This document shows positions 6,918-12,958 of a stretch of 12,958 bases of DNA, piece by piece. Under the pieces are notes generated by a model. It did no database searches, was not told the origin of the DNA, and saw only the letters and a program-made list of their open reading frames with translations. The translations under genes and the position numbers were made by a program. The number at the start of each line of letters is the position of its first letter. Within the stretch, counting starts at the first letter, position 1. The stretch comes from Actinomycetota bacterium (lineage in GTDB: Bacteria; Actinomycetota; Actinomycetes; S36-B12): contig WLHM01000010.1 of NCBI GenBank assembly GCA_009702725.1, forward strand, positions 1 to 12,958, read 5' to 3'.

Positions 6918-8267
6918 CTAGATAACCCCCCGATAGCGTTTGATTTCCCACTCACTTACCCGATCTAGCGGGCCCTGCCCGTGCTCCGCGAACTCGGCAG
7001 CCTCACGGCGTTGCATAAAGATAAAGTTATCAACAAACACGTCTCCATAGGTGCTGCGGGTGAAGTCACTATCGAAATTGTCTATCGCACCAGCAAGATC
7101 CGTTGGCAGCCGCTGCCATCTTTCATCTGCATGCGGGTCGCCAATAACTTGGTCCATCAAGACATAATCATTTTCCAACCCTTCCAGGCCGGCCGCCAGA
7201 CACCCGGCTAACACTAGGTACGGGTTAGCATCCGCCGCCGCCCAGCGGGATTCAAGACGGTTTGCCGCACCCGCTCCAGTGATTGACCGAACACCAACCA
7301 GCCGGTGATCAAGGCCCCATGTCACCTGGGTCGGCGAGAAGGAGTAGTCCTGCAAGCGCTTGTAACCGCTGACGGTCGGGGTCATCACCAACTGCAATTC
7401 CATATGGTGTTTCAACAGCCCGGTTAGGTATTTGCGCATCAAGGAGTTGCCAATAATCGAATCCTCATCAGCTAGCGAAAACGCATTGACACCATCACGC
7501 TCAAGTGACTGATGTATGTGCATGCCGTTACCGGCTTCTTGGAGAAACGGCTTAGCCATAAAGGTGGTGTTGATTCCATGTTTCTTGGCAACCGTACGCA
7601 CTATGTATTTGAAGTAGACCGTGGCATCCGCCATCTCGAGCAGGGGGCCGTACCGCAGATTAATCTCGGTCTGGCCCGGGCCATATTCCACGTTCCAGGC
7701 CTCAACTTCAATACCGGTCTTGCGAAGGGACTCGCAAATATCAAACATGAAGTAATTCATCTCAGCGCCACGTGCTATCGAATAGCAGTTTATGTCGTCA
7801 TACAACGGCTCCCACTTATCGTTGAAAAAGTGGCATTCAAGTTCGGTCGCACCATTTACCGAGAACCCAGCCTCTGCAAACTTCGCCAACTGCTTCTTGA
7901 GCATGTTGCGAGCATCCATCTGGATTGGCTCATTAGAACCCGGGTGCACGGTGTCGCACATAACGATGGCGACGCCCTCGGCCCAGCCGGCCACTCGAAA
8001 ACTCGACAGATCGGGCATGGCATGCATATCGGGAAAGCCATCCTCCTCATTGACCCAAGGAGTGGCGAAGATGAAGCAAGTTGGATCCCAGCTGTAAACA
8101 ACATTGGCGATCGCGTACCCCGAGCCCCGAAGGAACTGACGAACCGGGATTCGCTTTCCGCGCGGGATGCCCCAGGTGTCAACGATCACGCACTCCACCG
8201 TGTGAATCCGATGCTCCTCGCAGAGCGCGGCAACACGGTCTCGCTCAGCCGCCTCCCAGCCGGACAT
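6918..8267 (-). CDS. Second glutamine-synthetase-like gamma-glutamyl-amide ligase
   Basis: A 449-residue glutamine synthetase superfamily protein, clearly a distant paralogue of the ligase in the other operon and not a recent copy. Blocks seen: VDTWGIPRGKRIPV at 29-42, TELECHFF at 141-148 (metal Glu; Cys replaces the usual Phe), GPGQTEINLRYGP at 196-208, GNGMHIHQSL at 246-255 (ATP/metal His), SGYKRLQ at 300-306, LDHRLVGVRS at 319-328 (His replaces the usual Asn of NR) and ADANPY at 345-350. The ammonium-site loop of true GlnA is absent (WDPTCF near 60-65 instead), and no adenylylation site is seen. The ATG at 8267 has GGAGG four bases upstream and is the first gene of the second operon. Likely reaction: ATP-dependent formation of a gamma-glutamyl amide from an amine. 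The amine is unknown; aniline-type or alkylamine substrates are possible. Confidence 0.9.
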   Translation of the reverse strand: MSGWEAAERDRVAALCEEHRIHTVECVIVDTWGIPRGKRIPVRQFLRGSGYAIANVVYSWDPTCFIFATPWVNEEDGFPDMHAMPDLSSFRVAGWAEGVAIVMCDTVHPGSNEPIQMDARNMLKKQLAKFAEAGFSVNGATELECHFFNDKWEPLYDDINCYSIARGAEMNYFMFDICESLRKTGIEVEAWNVEYGPGQTEINLRYGPLLEMADATVYFKYIVRTVAKKHGINTTFMAKPFLQEAGNGMHIHQSLERDGVNAFSLADEDSIIGNSLMRKYLTGLLKHHMELQLVMTPTVSGYKRLQDYSFSPTQVTWGLDHRLVGVRSITGAGAANRLESRWAAADANPYLVLAGCLAAGLEGLENDYVLMDQVIGDPHADERWQRLPTDLAGAIDNFDSDFTRSTYGDVFVDNFIFMQRREAAEFAEHGQGPLDRVSEWEIKRYRGVI

Positions 8268-8321
8268 CAGGCCTCCATTCCAGGTGCCAATTGCACTTGA
8301 TTGATCATTAATACCGGGCTA

Positions 8322-8327
8322 AATGTA
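8322..8327 (-). promoter_or_regulatory. Weak candidate -10 box for the second ligase operon
   Basis: TACATT on the minus strand fits TAnnnT. No good -35 box is present; the region at that distance instead contains the dyad at 8338-8353. It would give a leader of about 48 bases ending in GGAGG and the ATG. The assignment is weak. Confidence 0.2.
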
Positions 8328-8337
8328 GTGTTCCACT

Positions 8338-8353
8338 TGGCCGGCACCGGCCA
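8338..8353. promoter_or_regulatory. Perfect dyad in the divergent intergenic region (possible operator)
   Basis: TGGCCGG-CA-CCGGCCA: seven-base perfect arms with a two-base centre, between the divergent ligase operon and the dehydrogenase/P450 pair (127-base gap). The centre is too small for a normal terminator loop, and a terminator here would serve no upstream gene. A binding site for a dimeric regulator of both units is the better reading. A shorter dyad, GTGC-N5-GCAC, lies at 8284-8296. Confidence 0.4.
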
Positions 8354-8394
8354 TTCCGTGGTTATTCCATCGTATTTGCTGAATAGGGAGTCAA

Positions 8395-9369
8395 ATGCGA
8401 GCCGCAATCTTGACCGCACCGGGTACACCGCTGGCCATCCGGGAGATCCCCACCCCGACTCCAGGCACCGGGGAGGTCGTTGTTGACGTACTGGCCTGCG
8501 GGGTCTGCCATTCGGATCTGCACGCGGCCGCCGGCGACTACCCGACCGCCCTGCCTATTACCTTGGGCCATGAGGTTGCAGCCATGCATCCAGAGCTTGG
8601 CCCGGTCTTGGTTTATGCCTGCTGGGGTTGTCGCAAACCAGATTGTTGGGCCTGCTCCTCGAACCAGGAAATGATTTGCCCAAATGCAACTGAGGCTGGC
8701 CTTTTCCGCGATGGCGGCTACGCCGAAAAAATGCTGGTGCCCGATGAGTCTTACCTCATCCCCATCGGCGACCTTGACCCGGCGCGCACCGCGCCACTGG
8801 CTTGCGGTGGCCTCACTGCTTACCGAGCCGTCGATCACACCCTTGCCACCTTGGCAGCCGTCCCACATCCGCGAGCCTTGGTAATCGGAGCAGGCGGCTT
8901 GGGCCAATTCGGCCTGCAATTCGCCAAGATTCGCTCGGATGCCGAGGTTGTTGTTGTTGATGCCTCACCAGAGAAGCGTGCCCTCGCACTGACACTAGGC
9001 GCTGATGCCGCCGTCGCACCCGGCGAAGTCGAGGGCACCTTTAATGCGGTGATCGACTTTGTCGGAGCAGAGCAAACCTTGCAGACCGCACGTGACCACG
9101 TGGCGCGCCAAGGAATCGCTGTCGTGGTCGGGCTCTACGGTGGCGCGGTCCCATTCGGGTTCGGCTTGGTGCCGCATGAGGCAAGGTTCATGTCTTCTAT
9201 TTGGGGCACCAGAGATCAACTTGCAGACTTGATTGCGTTAGCACAGCAGCATGACCTGCACTCCGAGATCGAGGTCGTCGCCCTCGAGGATGCCCAAGTG
9301 GCCCATGACCGCCTGCACCGAGGAGAGGTTTCGGGCCGGTTTGTTATCGTCCCTGGTGCACCTACGTGA
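8395..9369 (+). CDS. Zinc-dependent alcohol dehydrogenase (MDR superfamily), shortened GroES-like domain
   Basis: A 324-residue medium-chain dehydrogenase. Catalytic-zinc ligands appear as Cys38 in ACGVCHSDLH, His59/Glu60 in TLGHE and Cys137 in APLACGGLTAY. A structural-zinc lobe is present but odd: Cys79-x4-Cys84-x2-Cys87-x7-Cys95 instead of the usual x2-x2-x7 spacing. The Rossmann motif GAGGLG is at 165-170 and Asp189 points to NAD. Between the GHE motif and VLVYACWGC only about 10 residues remain, where usual members have about 20 (the stretch carrying V--VG--V---GD); the total is some 20 residues shorter than the usual 345. Start ATG at 8395 follows AGGGAG by four bases. Its stop overlaps the P450 start as GTGA. 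It probably oxidises an alcohol made by, or related to, the P450; the substrate is unknown. Confidence 0.9.
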   Translation: MRAAILTAPGTPLAIREIPTPTPGTGEVVVDVLACGVCHSDLHAAAGDYPTALPITLGHEVAAMHPELGPVLVYACWGCRKPDCWACSSNQEMICPNATEAGLFRDGGYAEKMLVPDESYLIPIGDLDPARTAPLACGGLTAYRAVDHTLATLAAVPHPRALVIGAGGLGQFGLQFAKIRSDAEVVVVDASPEKRALALTLGADAAVAPGEVEGTFNAVIDFVGAEQTLQTARDHVARQGIAVVVGLYGGAVPFGFGLVPHEARFMSSIWGTRDQLADLIALAQQHDLHSEIEVVALEDAQVAHDRLHRGEVSGRFVIVPGAPT

Positions 9370-10595
9370 CGATCGAGGCTCTGCTCGACATCACTGACCC
9401 GGAGATTTACCAATCCGGAATACCCCATGAGACTTTTACTCGGTTAAGGCAGCAGTCTCCTATTGCCCGACTCGAATACGACGGTAAGCCCTACTGGGCG
9501 GTCACCCGCTACCGGGATCTGCTAACCGTCACTCGCGATGCATTCACCTACTCAAGTGCCAAGGATTTCGTCAATCTTTGGGATCTGACCGACGAGGCCA
9601 AAGACGTCCGCCGATCGATAATTGAAACAGATCCACCGGAGCATGTGCGCCTTAGAAGGCTCGGAATGCCTGCCTTCACCGGTCGAAGGGTGCGTTCTTA
9701 CGAGGATGCAACCAGGGCAATCACGGTTGAAATCCTCAATCAGGCATTACAGCAAGGCGATATTGACGTTGTCCACTCCATCTCAGCGCCGCTACCAATT
9801 CGCGTCATTGTTGATATTCTCGGAGTGCCCGAGGCCGACACCGACTTCATGGTGCAGTTGAGCGATGAACTCGTTGATGGTGTTGATCTCCCAGCATCTG
9901 CATATGGCAATGTGACACCGCTTGAGTTACTGCCCTTCAACTCCCCCGCATCGCACGCCCTCTTTGAATATGCCAAAAACATCGGGGATCAGCGCCGCTC
10001 CGACCCACACGATGACCTCGTCTCCACTCTCGTTCACTCGAAGGTGGACGGTGATCAACTCTCCGAGAACGAATTCGCGAACATGTTCCAGGTTCTGGTT
10101 TTCGCCGGTAATGAAACCACCCGTACCGCTATCAGCAACGGCATCCAGCAGTTCATGCAGCACCCGGACCAACTGGAGCTGCTGTACCAAAGACCAGAGC
10201 TGGTCGAAAATGCGGTCGAAGAGATCATTCGCTATGCCACGCCGGTGATCCACATGCGGCGCACCGCCACCCGCGACACAACACTTGCCGGCGTGCCGAT
10301 CGCAGGTGGTGACAAAGTCGTGATCTGGTACGCGTCGGCTAACTTCGATGAAACGGTATTTGATAACCCACTGACCTTCGACATATCGCGTCCGGTGCGA
10401 CCCAAGCAGGTCGCTTTTGGCGCCCAAGGCCCCCACCACTGCTTGGGGGCCCCGCTCGCTCGCCTTGAGATAAGGGTGCTCCTGGAAGAACTGATCCGGC
10501 TGCGGGTTAGATTCACCGCCAACGGCGAGGCGGTGCGGACCCGCTCCAATTTCGTCAACGGAATCCTGAAGTTGCCCGCCCTTATTTCAACTTGA
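9366..10595 (+). CDS. Cytochrome P450
   Basis: A 409-residue soluble bacterial (class I type) P450. Motifs: helix C region DPPEHVRLRRLGMPAF at 89-104, the oxygen-activating helix I FAGNETTRTA at 246-255, ExxR at 286-289 (EIIR), the PERF-like region near 337-342, and the haem loop FGAQGPHHCLGAPLAR with the thiolate ligand Cys359. There is no membrane anchor and no fused reductase, and no ferredoxin or ferredoxin reductase lies in the window, so redox partners must be encoded elsewhere. The start is a GTG at 9366 that overlaps the dehydrogenase stop, indicating translational coupling. The 3' end overlaps the converging ligase gene by 14 bases. The substrate cannot be told from sequence; the neighbours suggest a small amine, alcohol or carboxylic acid. 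Confidence 0.96.
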   Translation: MTIEALLDITDPEIYQSGIPHETFTRLRQQSPIARLEYDGKPYWAVTRYRDLLTVTRDAFTYSSAKDFVNLWDLTDEAKDVRRSIIETDPPEHVRLRRLGMPAFTGRRVRSYEDATRAITVEILNQALQQGDIDVVHSISAPLPIRVIVDILGVPEADTDFMVQLSDELVDGVDLPASAYGNVTPLELLPFNSPASHALFEYAKNIGDQRRSDPHDDLVSTLVHSKVDGDQLSENEFANMFQVLVFAGNETTRTAISNGIQQFMQHPDQLELLYQRPELVENAVEEIIRYATPVIHMRRTATRDTTLAGVPIAGGDKVVIWYASANFDETVFDNPLTFDISRPVRPKQVAFGAQGPHHCLGAPLARLEIRVLLEELIRLRVRFTANGEAVRTRSNFVNGILKLPALIST

Positions 10596-12180
10596 AACGC
10601 TGCAGTTTGCCAGTCGCTGTCTTCGGGAGCTCGTCAACGAACTCGATCTCCCGCGGGTATTTATAAGGTGAGATACAGGTCTTCACGAAACCTTGTAACT
10701 CATGCACGAGCCCGTCGGACGCAGTCGCGTTAGGGGTAAGGACCACGAACGCTTTTACGATCATCCCCCGTGCCTCATCAGGCTTACCGACTACCGCAAC
10801 CTCCTGAATGGCAACATGTCCCATGAGTGCGGACTCCACTTCAGGTGCGGCGATGTTGTAACCACTCGAGACAATGATGTCGTCGGCGCGGGCTTGGTAG
10901 AAGAAGTACCCATTTTCGTCCTTGATGTAGACGTCGCCGGTCACGTTCCAGCCAGCACGCACATAGTCGCGCTGCCGATCGTCATTTAGGTATCGACAGC
11001 CGGTTGGCCCTTTGACCACAAGGCGCCCGGGCTGCCCCGTTGGCATTGAGTTGAAATCGTCATCAACCACTTCCGCGAGATACCCTGGCACCGCCTTACC
11101 TGTAGACCCCGGCACGATCTGTGACCCGGTGGCAGAGATGAACACGTGCAGCATCTCGGTGGCACCGATGCCGTCAACCAACGCCAGCCCGGTGGCCGCA
11201 TGCCAGGCCTGCCAAGTGGGCTCGGGCAGGGTTTCCCCGGCCGAAACGCAAACCCGAAGGCTGGATAGATCAACCTCCCCGACACTTGGCAGCATGGCCC
11301 GATACGCGGTCGGAGCGGTGAAAAGGCAGGTGACCCGATGGCGCTCAATGGCTTTCAGGAGCAGCGGCGGGGCCGCTGACTCGAGCAACACGGAGCTTGC
11401 TCCAAATCGCAGCGGGAAGATCAGCAATGCGCCCAGCCCGAAGGTGAAGGCAAACGGCGGGCTGCCCGCGAAGACATCTGCGGGCGTTGGTTGCACTATT
11501 GACGCGCAAAAAGAGTCAGCAATCGCCAGCACATCTCGATGAAAATGCATGGTTGCCTTAGGTTTTCCGGTGGTGCCGGATGTGAATGCCAGCATGCAAA
11601 CATCATCAGCGGCCGTGTCAACCGGCACGTGACTATCTGCGGCACCTATCACCAACTGGTCTAGGTCATTTGCATGCGCGCTGCCATAGGTCACTGTCAC
11701 ACCGTGGAAATTAGACACCGCGGCCCATTCATCGACGAAACGGTGATCAACAAGGGCGAACTGCACCTGCGCAATTTCAATAATTTTCTCCAACTCCCCG
11801 GTGCGCAGCAACGGCATCGTGGTTACCGCCACGGCTCCGACTCGAATTACGGCCAGCCAGGTGACTGCCAGCCAAGGGTTATTCGGCCCTCGCAGCAACA
11901 CCCGGTTACCGGGAACTACCCCCAGGTCCACGAGCACATTCGCGGTCCTTTGCACGCGGTTAACGAGTTGGTCGTAGGTCCAAGACTGCTCCTCATCAAG
12001 GAGCGCGCAGCCCTGTCCGCCAAATCTGGCTATCGAACCGTCCAGCATCTCAGCCGCGCAATTAAGTCGATCGGGATAGCGCTCGGTCAACCAGGCTTCG
12101 TTGAACTCGGGCCACTGATCAGCCGGGGGGAGGTTGTCTCGAGTAAATGAGTCAAGATGCGCAGACGGGGTCAGGCTCAC
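10582..12180 (-). CDS. Acyl-CoA synthetase, 2-aminobenzoate-CoA-ligase-like
   Basis: A 532-residue ANL-superfamily adenylate-forming enzyme: acid + ATP + CoA gives acyl-CoA. Core motifs: phosphate loop TSGTTGKPK at 200-208 followed by MHFHRDVLAIAD; GATEM at 339-343; TGDVY at 414-418; hinge region RADDIIVSSGYNIAAPEVES at 431-450; and catalytic Lys525 in PKTATGKLQ. The N-terminus (SAHLDSFTRDNLPP...WPEF) and the HFHRD segment are features I recognise from 2-aminobenzoate/benzoate-CoA ligases, so an aromatic or related cyclic acid is a reasonable guess. The start is a GTG at 12180, consistent with the family N-terminus; AGGGAG stands 11 bases upstream, rather far. It lies downstream of a permease fragment, separated by a strong hairpin. 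No clear promoter was found in the 30 bases after the hairpin. Confidence 0.93.
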   Translation of the reverse strand: MSLTPSAHLDSFTRDNLPPADQWPEFNEAWLTERYPDRLNCAAEMLDGSIARFGGQGCALLDEEQSWTYDQLVNRVQRTANVLVDLGVVPGNRVLLRGPNNPWLAVTWLAVIRVGAVAVTTMPLLRTGELEKIIEIAQVQFALVDHRFVDEWAAVSNFHGVTVTYGSAHANDLDQLVIGAADSHVPVDTAADDVCMLAFTSGTTGKPKATMHFHRDVLAIADSFCASIVQPTPADVFAGSPPFAFTFGLGALLIFPLRFGASSVLLESAAPPLLLKAIERHRVTCLFTAPTAYRAMLPSVGEVDLSSLRVCVSAGETLPEPTWQAWHAATGLALVDGIGATEMLHVFISATGSQIVPGSTGKAVPGYLAEVVDDDFNSMPTGQPGRLVVKGPTGCRYLNDDRQRDYVRAGWNVTGDVYIKDENGYFFYQARADDIIVSSGYNIAAPEVESALMGHVAIQEVAVVGKPDEARGMIVKAFVVLTPNATASDGLVHELQGFVKTCISPYKYPREIEFVDELPKTATGKLQRFKLK

Positions 12181-12210
12181 GATGGTTTCATCTCCCTAAG
12201 ATCGCAATGA

Positions 12211-12245
12211 GAAAGGGGCGGGCTCATCATGCGCCCGCCCCTTTC
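12211..12245 (-). terminator. Strong hairpin between the permease and the acyl-CoA ligase gene
   Basis: A perfect 13-bp GC-rich inverted repeat (GAAAGGGGCGGGC / GCCCGCCCCTTTC) with a 9-base loop, starting 14 bases after the permease stop on the minus strand. The stem is followed on the minus strand by TCATTGCG, not a U-run, so it would be a U-poor terminator, or an attenuating hairpin lowering read-through into the ligase. On the plus strand the arm is followed by CTTTT, but no plus-strand gene ends here. Confidence 0.65.
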
Positions 12246-12259
12246 CTTTTCGCAAGTGG

Positions 12260-12958
12260 TTAGCTCACGAAGTTATGCACCGCGTCGTAGTTCTCACTCT
12301 TCTTGCGTGTTGCACCCACAATTAGGCCCACCACAAAGAGCACGAAGGGCGACAGGACCAGAATCCAGCCGGTCGTGTTCATCTCCCACGGGCCACCTTC
12401 ACCCGCCGACGTGCCGGAGAACAGGTTGAACCGGCTCATCAACATGTATTCGCCGATCGCCAACCCGATGATTGCCAAGATTGGCGCAATCAGGGTGTTC
12501 CAGGGCCGGGTGTCTTCCTTGGTGCGCCGGAAGTAAACGATCACCGAGATACTCACCAAGATTTCAGTGAGCACGATCGCGAGCACCGCGACCGCCCCGA
12601 ACCAGAAGAACATGTGCACGATCGGATCCAGGTTGAAAATAATGAAGATGATCGTGATTGCCACCGCGAAGAGGCTAACCACGATTGTGGCCACCCAGGG
12701 TGCCTGCGCCTTATTCGTGCGGTCAAGTGCCTTCGGTAGCACACCCGCTCGACCCATCGCGAAGAAGTAGCGTGCCGCCGAGTTCTGCATGGCAAGACCG
12801 CCGGCAAATAGCGAGGTCAGGATGATCCAGCCGAATAATTCGGTCATCCAGGCGCCCACATACGTCGTCGATGCGTTAAAGAGGACCGCGGATGGATCTG
12901 ACAATGGCACACCCTCAATCGCGGTAATCTCAAATACCTTGTTCGCAATGTCGGTAGC
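12260..12958 (-). CDS. APC-family amino acid permease, C-terminal part (cut by window edge)
   Basis: The C-terminal 232 residues of a secondary transporter of the amino acid-polyamine-organocation superfamily. The reading frame stays open to the right edge, so the true start lies outside; an internal GTG near 12910 is not the start. Visible: a helix at about 36-55 leading into MQNSAARYFFAMGRAGVLPK (57-76), a signature resembling the conserved loop of APC permeases; helices at about 88-108, 110-132, 147-163 and 186-204; and a basic cytoplasmic tail with RKK. Likely substrate class is an amino acid, polyamine or other small amine; specificity lies mostly in the missing part. It is followed by a strong hairpin and then the acyl-CoA ligase gene on the same strand. 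It is a plausible uptake system for the compound degraded here. Confidence 0.88.
   Translation of the reverse strand, partial: ATDIANKVFEITAIEGVPLSDPSAVLFNASTTYVGAWMTELFGWIILTSLFAGGLAMQNSAARYFFAMGRAGVLPKALDRTNKAQAPWVATIVVSLFAVAITIIFIIFNLDPIVHMFFWFGAVAVLAIVLTEILVSISVIVYFRRTKEDTRPWNTLIAPILAIIGLAIGEYMLMSRFNLFSGTSAGEGGPWEMNTTGWILVLSPFVLFVVGLIVGATRKKSENYDAVHNFVS

Noticed and set aside
493..8267. Reading either GS-like gene as the housekeeping glutamine synthetase
   Set aside because: Both lack the ammonium-site loop and the adenylylation motif and sit with amidases and oxidoreductases rather than nitrogen-assimilation genes.
7512..8300. Plus-strand open frame of 262 codons
   Set aside because: Antisense to the second GS-like ligase, whose catalytic blocks run through the whole region. 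No family resemblance seen.
8389..8394. TTGACT on the minus strand as the -35 box of the second ligase operon
   Set aside because: No acceptable -10 box stands at 16-18 bases, and it coincides with the ribosome site and start of the dehydrogenase gene.
12177..12191. Four-codon upstream frame (ATG AAA CCA TCG TGA) overlapping the ligase GTG
   Set aside because: The purine-rich site touches its ATG with no spacing, so initiation there is unlikely. Such a short frame is expected by chance.
1..12958. CRISPR arrays, tRNA/rRNA genes, insertion sequences, toxin-antitoxin or phage-defence genes
   Set aside because: No regularly spaced repeats, cloverleaf-like segments, transposase motifs or terminal inverted repeats were found on reading through both strands.

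Overview
The window looks like part of an amine and organic-acid catabolic island from a bacterium, most probably an actinomycete (Actinomycetota). The pointers are a moderately high G+C content by eye, several GTG starts, tight ATGA/GTGA gene overlaps, a FadR-type repressor gene that appears to be transcribed without a leader, and the mix of families (CYP450, 2-aminobenzoate-CoA-ligase-like enzyme, several glutamine-synthetase-like proteins). The phylum is an inference. No RNA gene, insertion sequence, CRISPR array or origin was seen, and no stretch above 300 bases lacks a gene.

Block 1 (minus strand, 4117 down to the left edge) is a tightly coupled operon. A FadR/GntR regulator is followed by a PuuD-like gamma-glutamyl amide hydrolase, a short-chain dehydrogenase, a glutamine-synthetase-like gamma-glutamyl-amide ligase and an aldehyde dehydrogenase cut by the window edge. 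The first four genes overlap by ATGA and the fifth starts 1 base after the fourth. This resembles the Puu putrescine pathway (glutamylate, oxidise, hydrolyse), but the amine oxidase is absent and a short-chain dehydrogenase sits in its place. I infer an amino-alcohol-like substrate: glutamylated, oxidised from alcohol to aldehyde to acid, then freed from glutamate.

Block 2 is a lone plus-strand gene (4180-5031) for a DUF4239-like four-helix membrane protein. It is divergent from the repressor and convergent with block 3, and its codon use looks different.

Block 3 (minus strand, 8267 to 5051) is a second operon: another glutamine-synthetase-like ligase, a class I glutamine amidotransferase-like hydrolase, and a family III CoA transferase. 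The ligase/amidotransferase pair recalls the AtdA1/AtdA2 pair of aniline degradation.

Block 4 (plus strand, 8395-10595) is divergent from block 3 across 127 bases that hold a perfect 7-bp-arm dyad. It encodes a zinc alcohol dehydrogenase with a shortened GroES-like domain and a cytochrome P450, coupled by GTGA.

Block 5 (minus strand, right edge to 10582) is an amino-acid-permease C-terminus, a strong hairpin, and a 2-aminobenzoate-CoA-ligase-like acyl-CoA synthetase whose 3' end overlaps the P450 gene tail to tail.

Taken together: uptake by a permease, two independent N-glutamylation/de-glutamylation modules, oxidations (SDR, ALDH, ADH, P450) and two routes of CoA activation (ligase, CoA transferase). 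Having two distinct ligase/amidase pairs a few kb apart, each with different partner enzymes, is the most interesting feature of the window.
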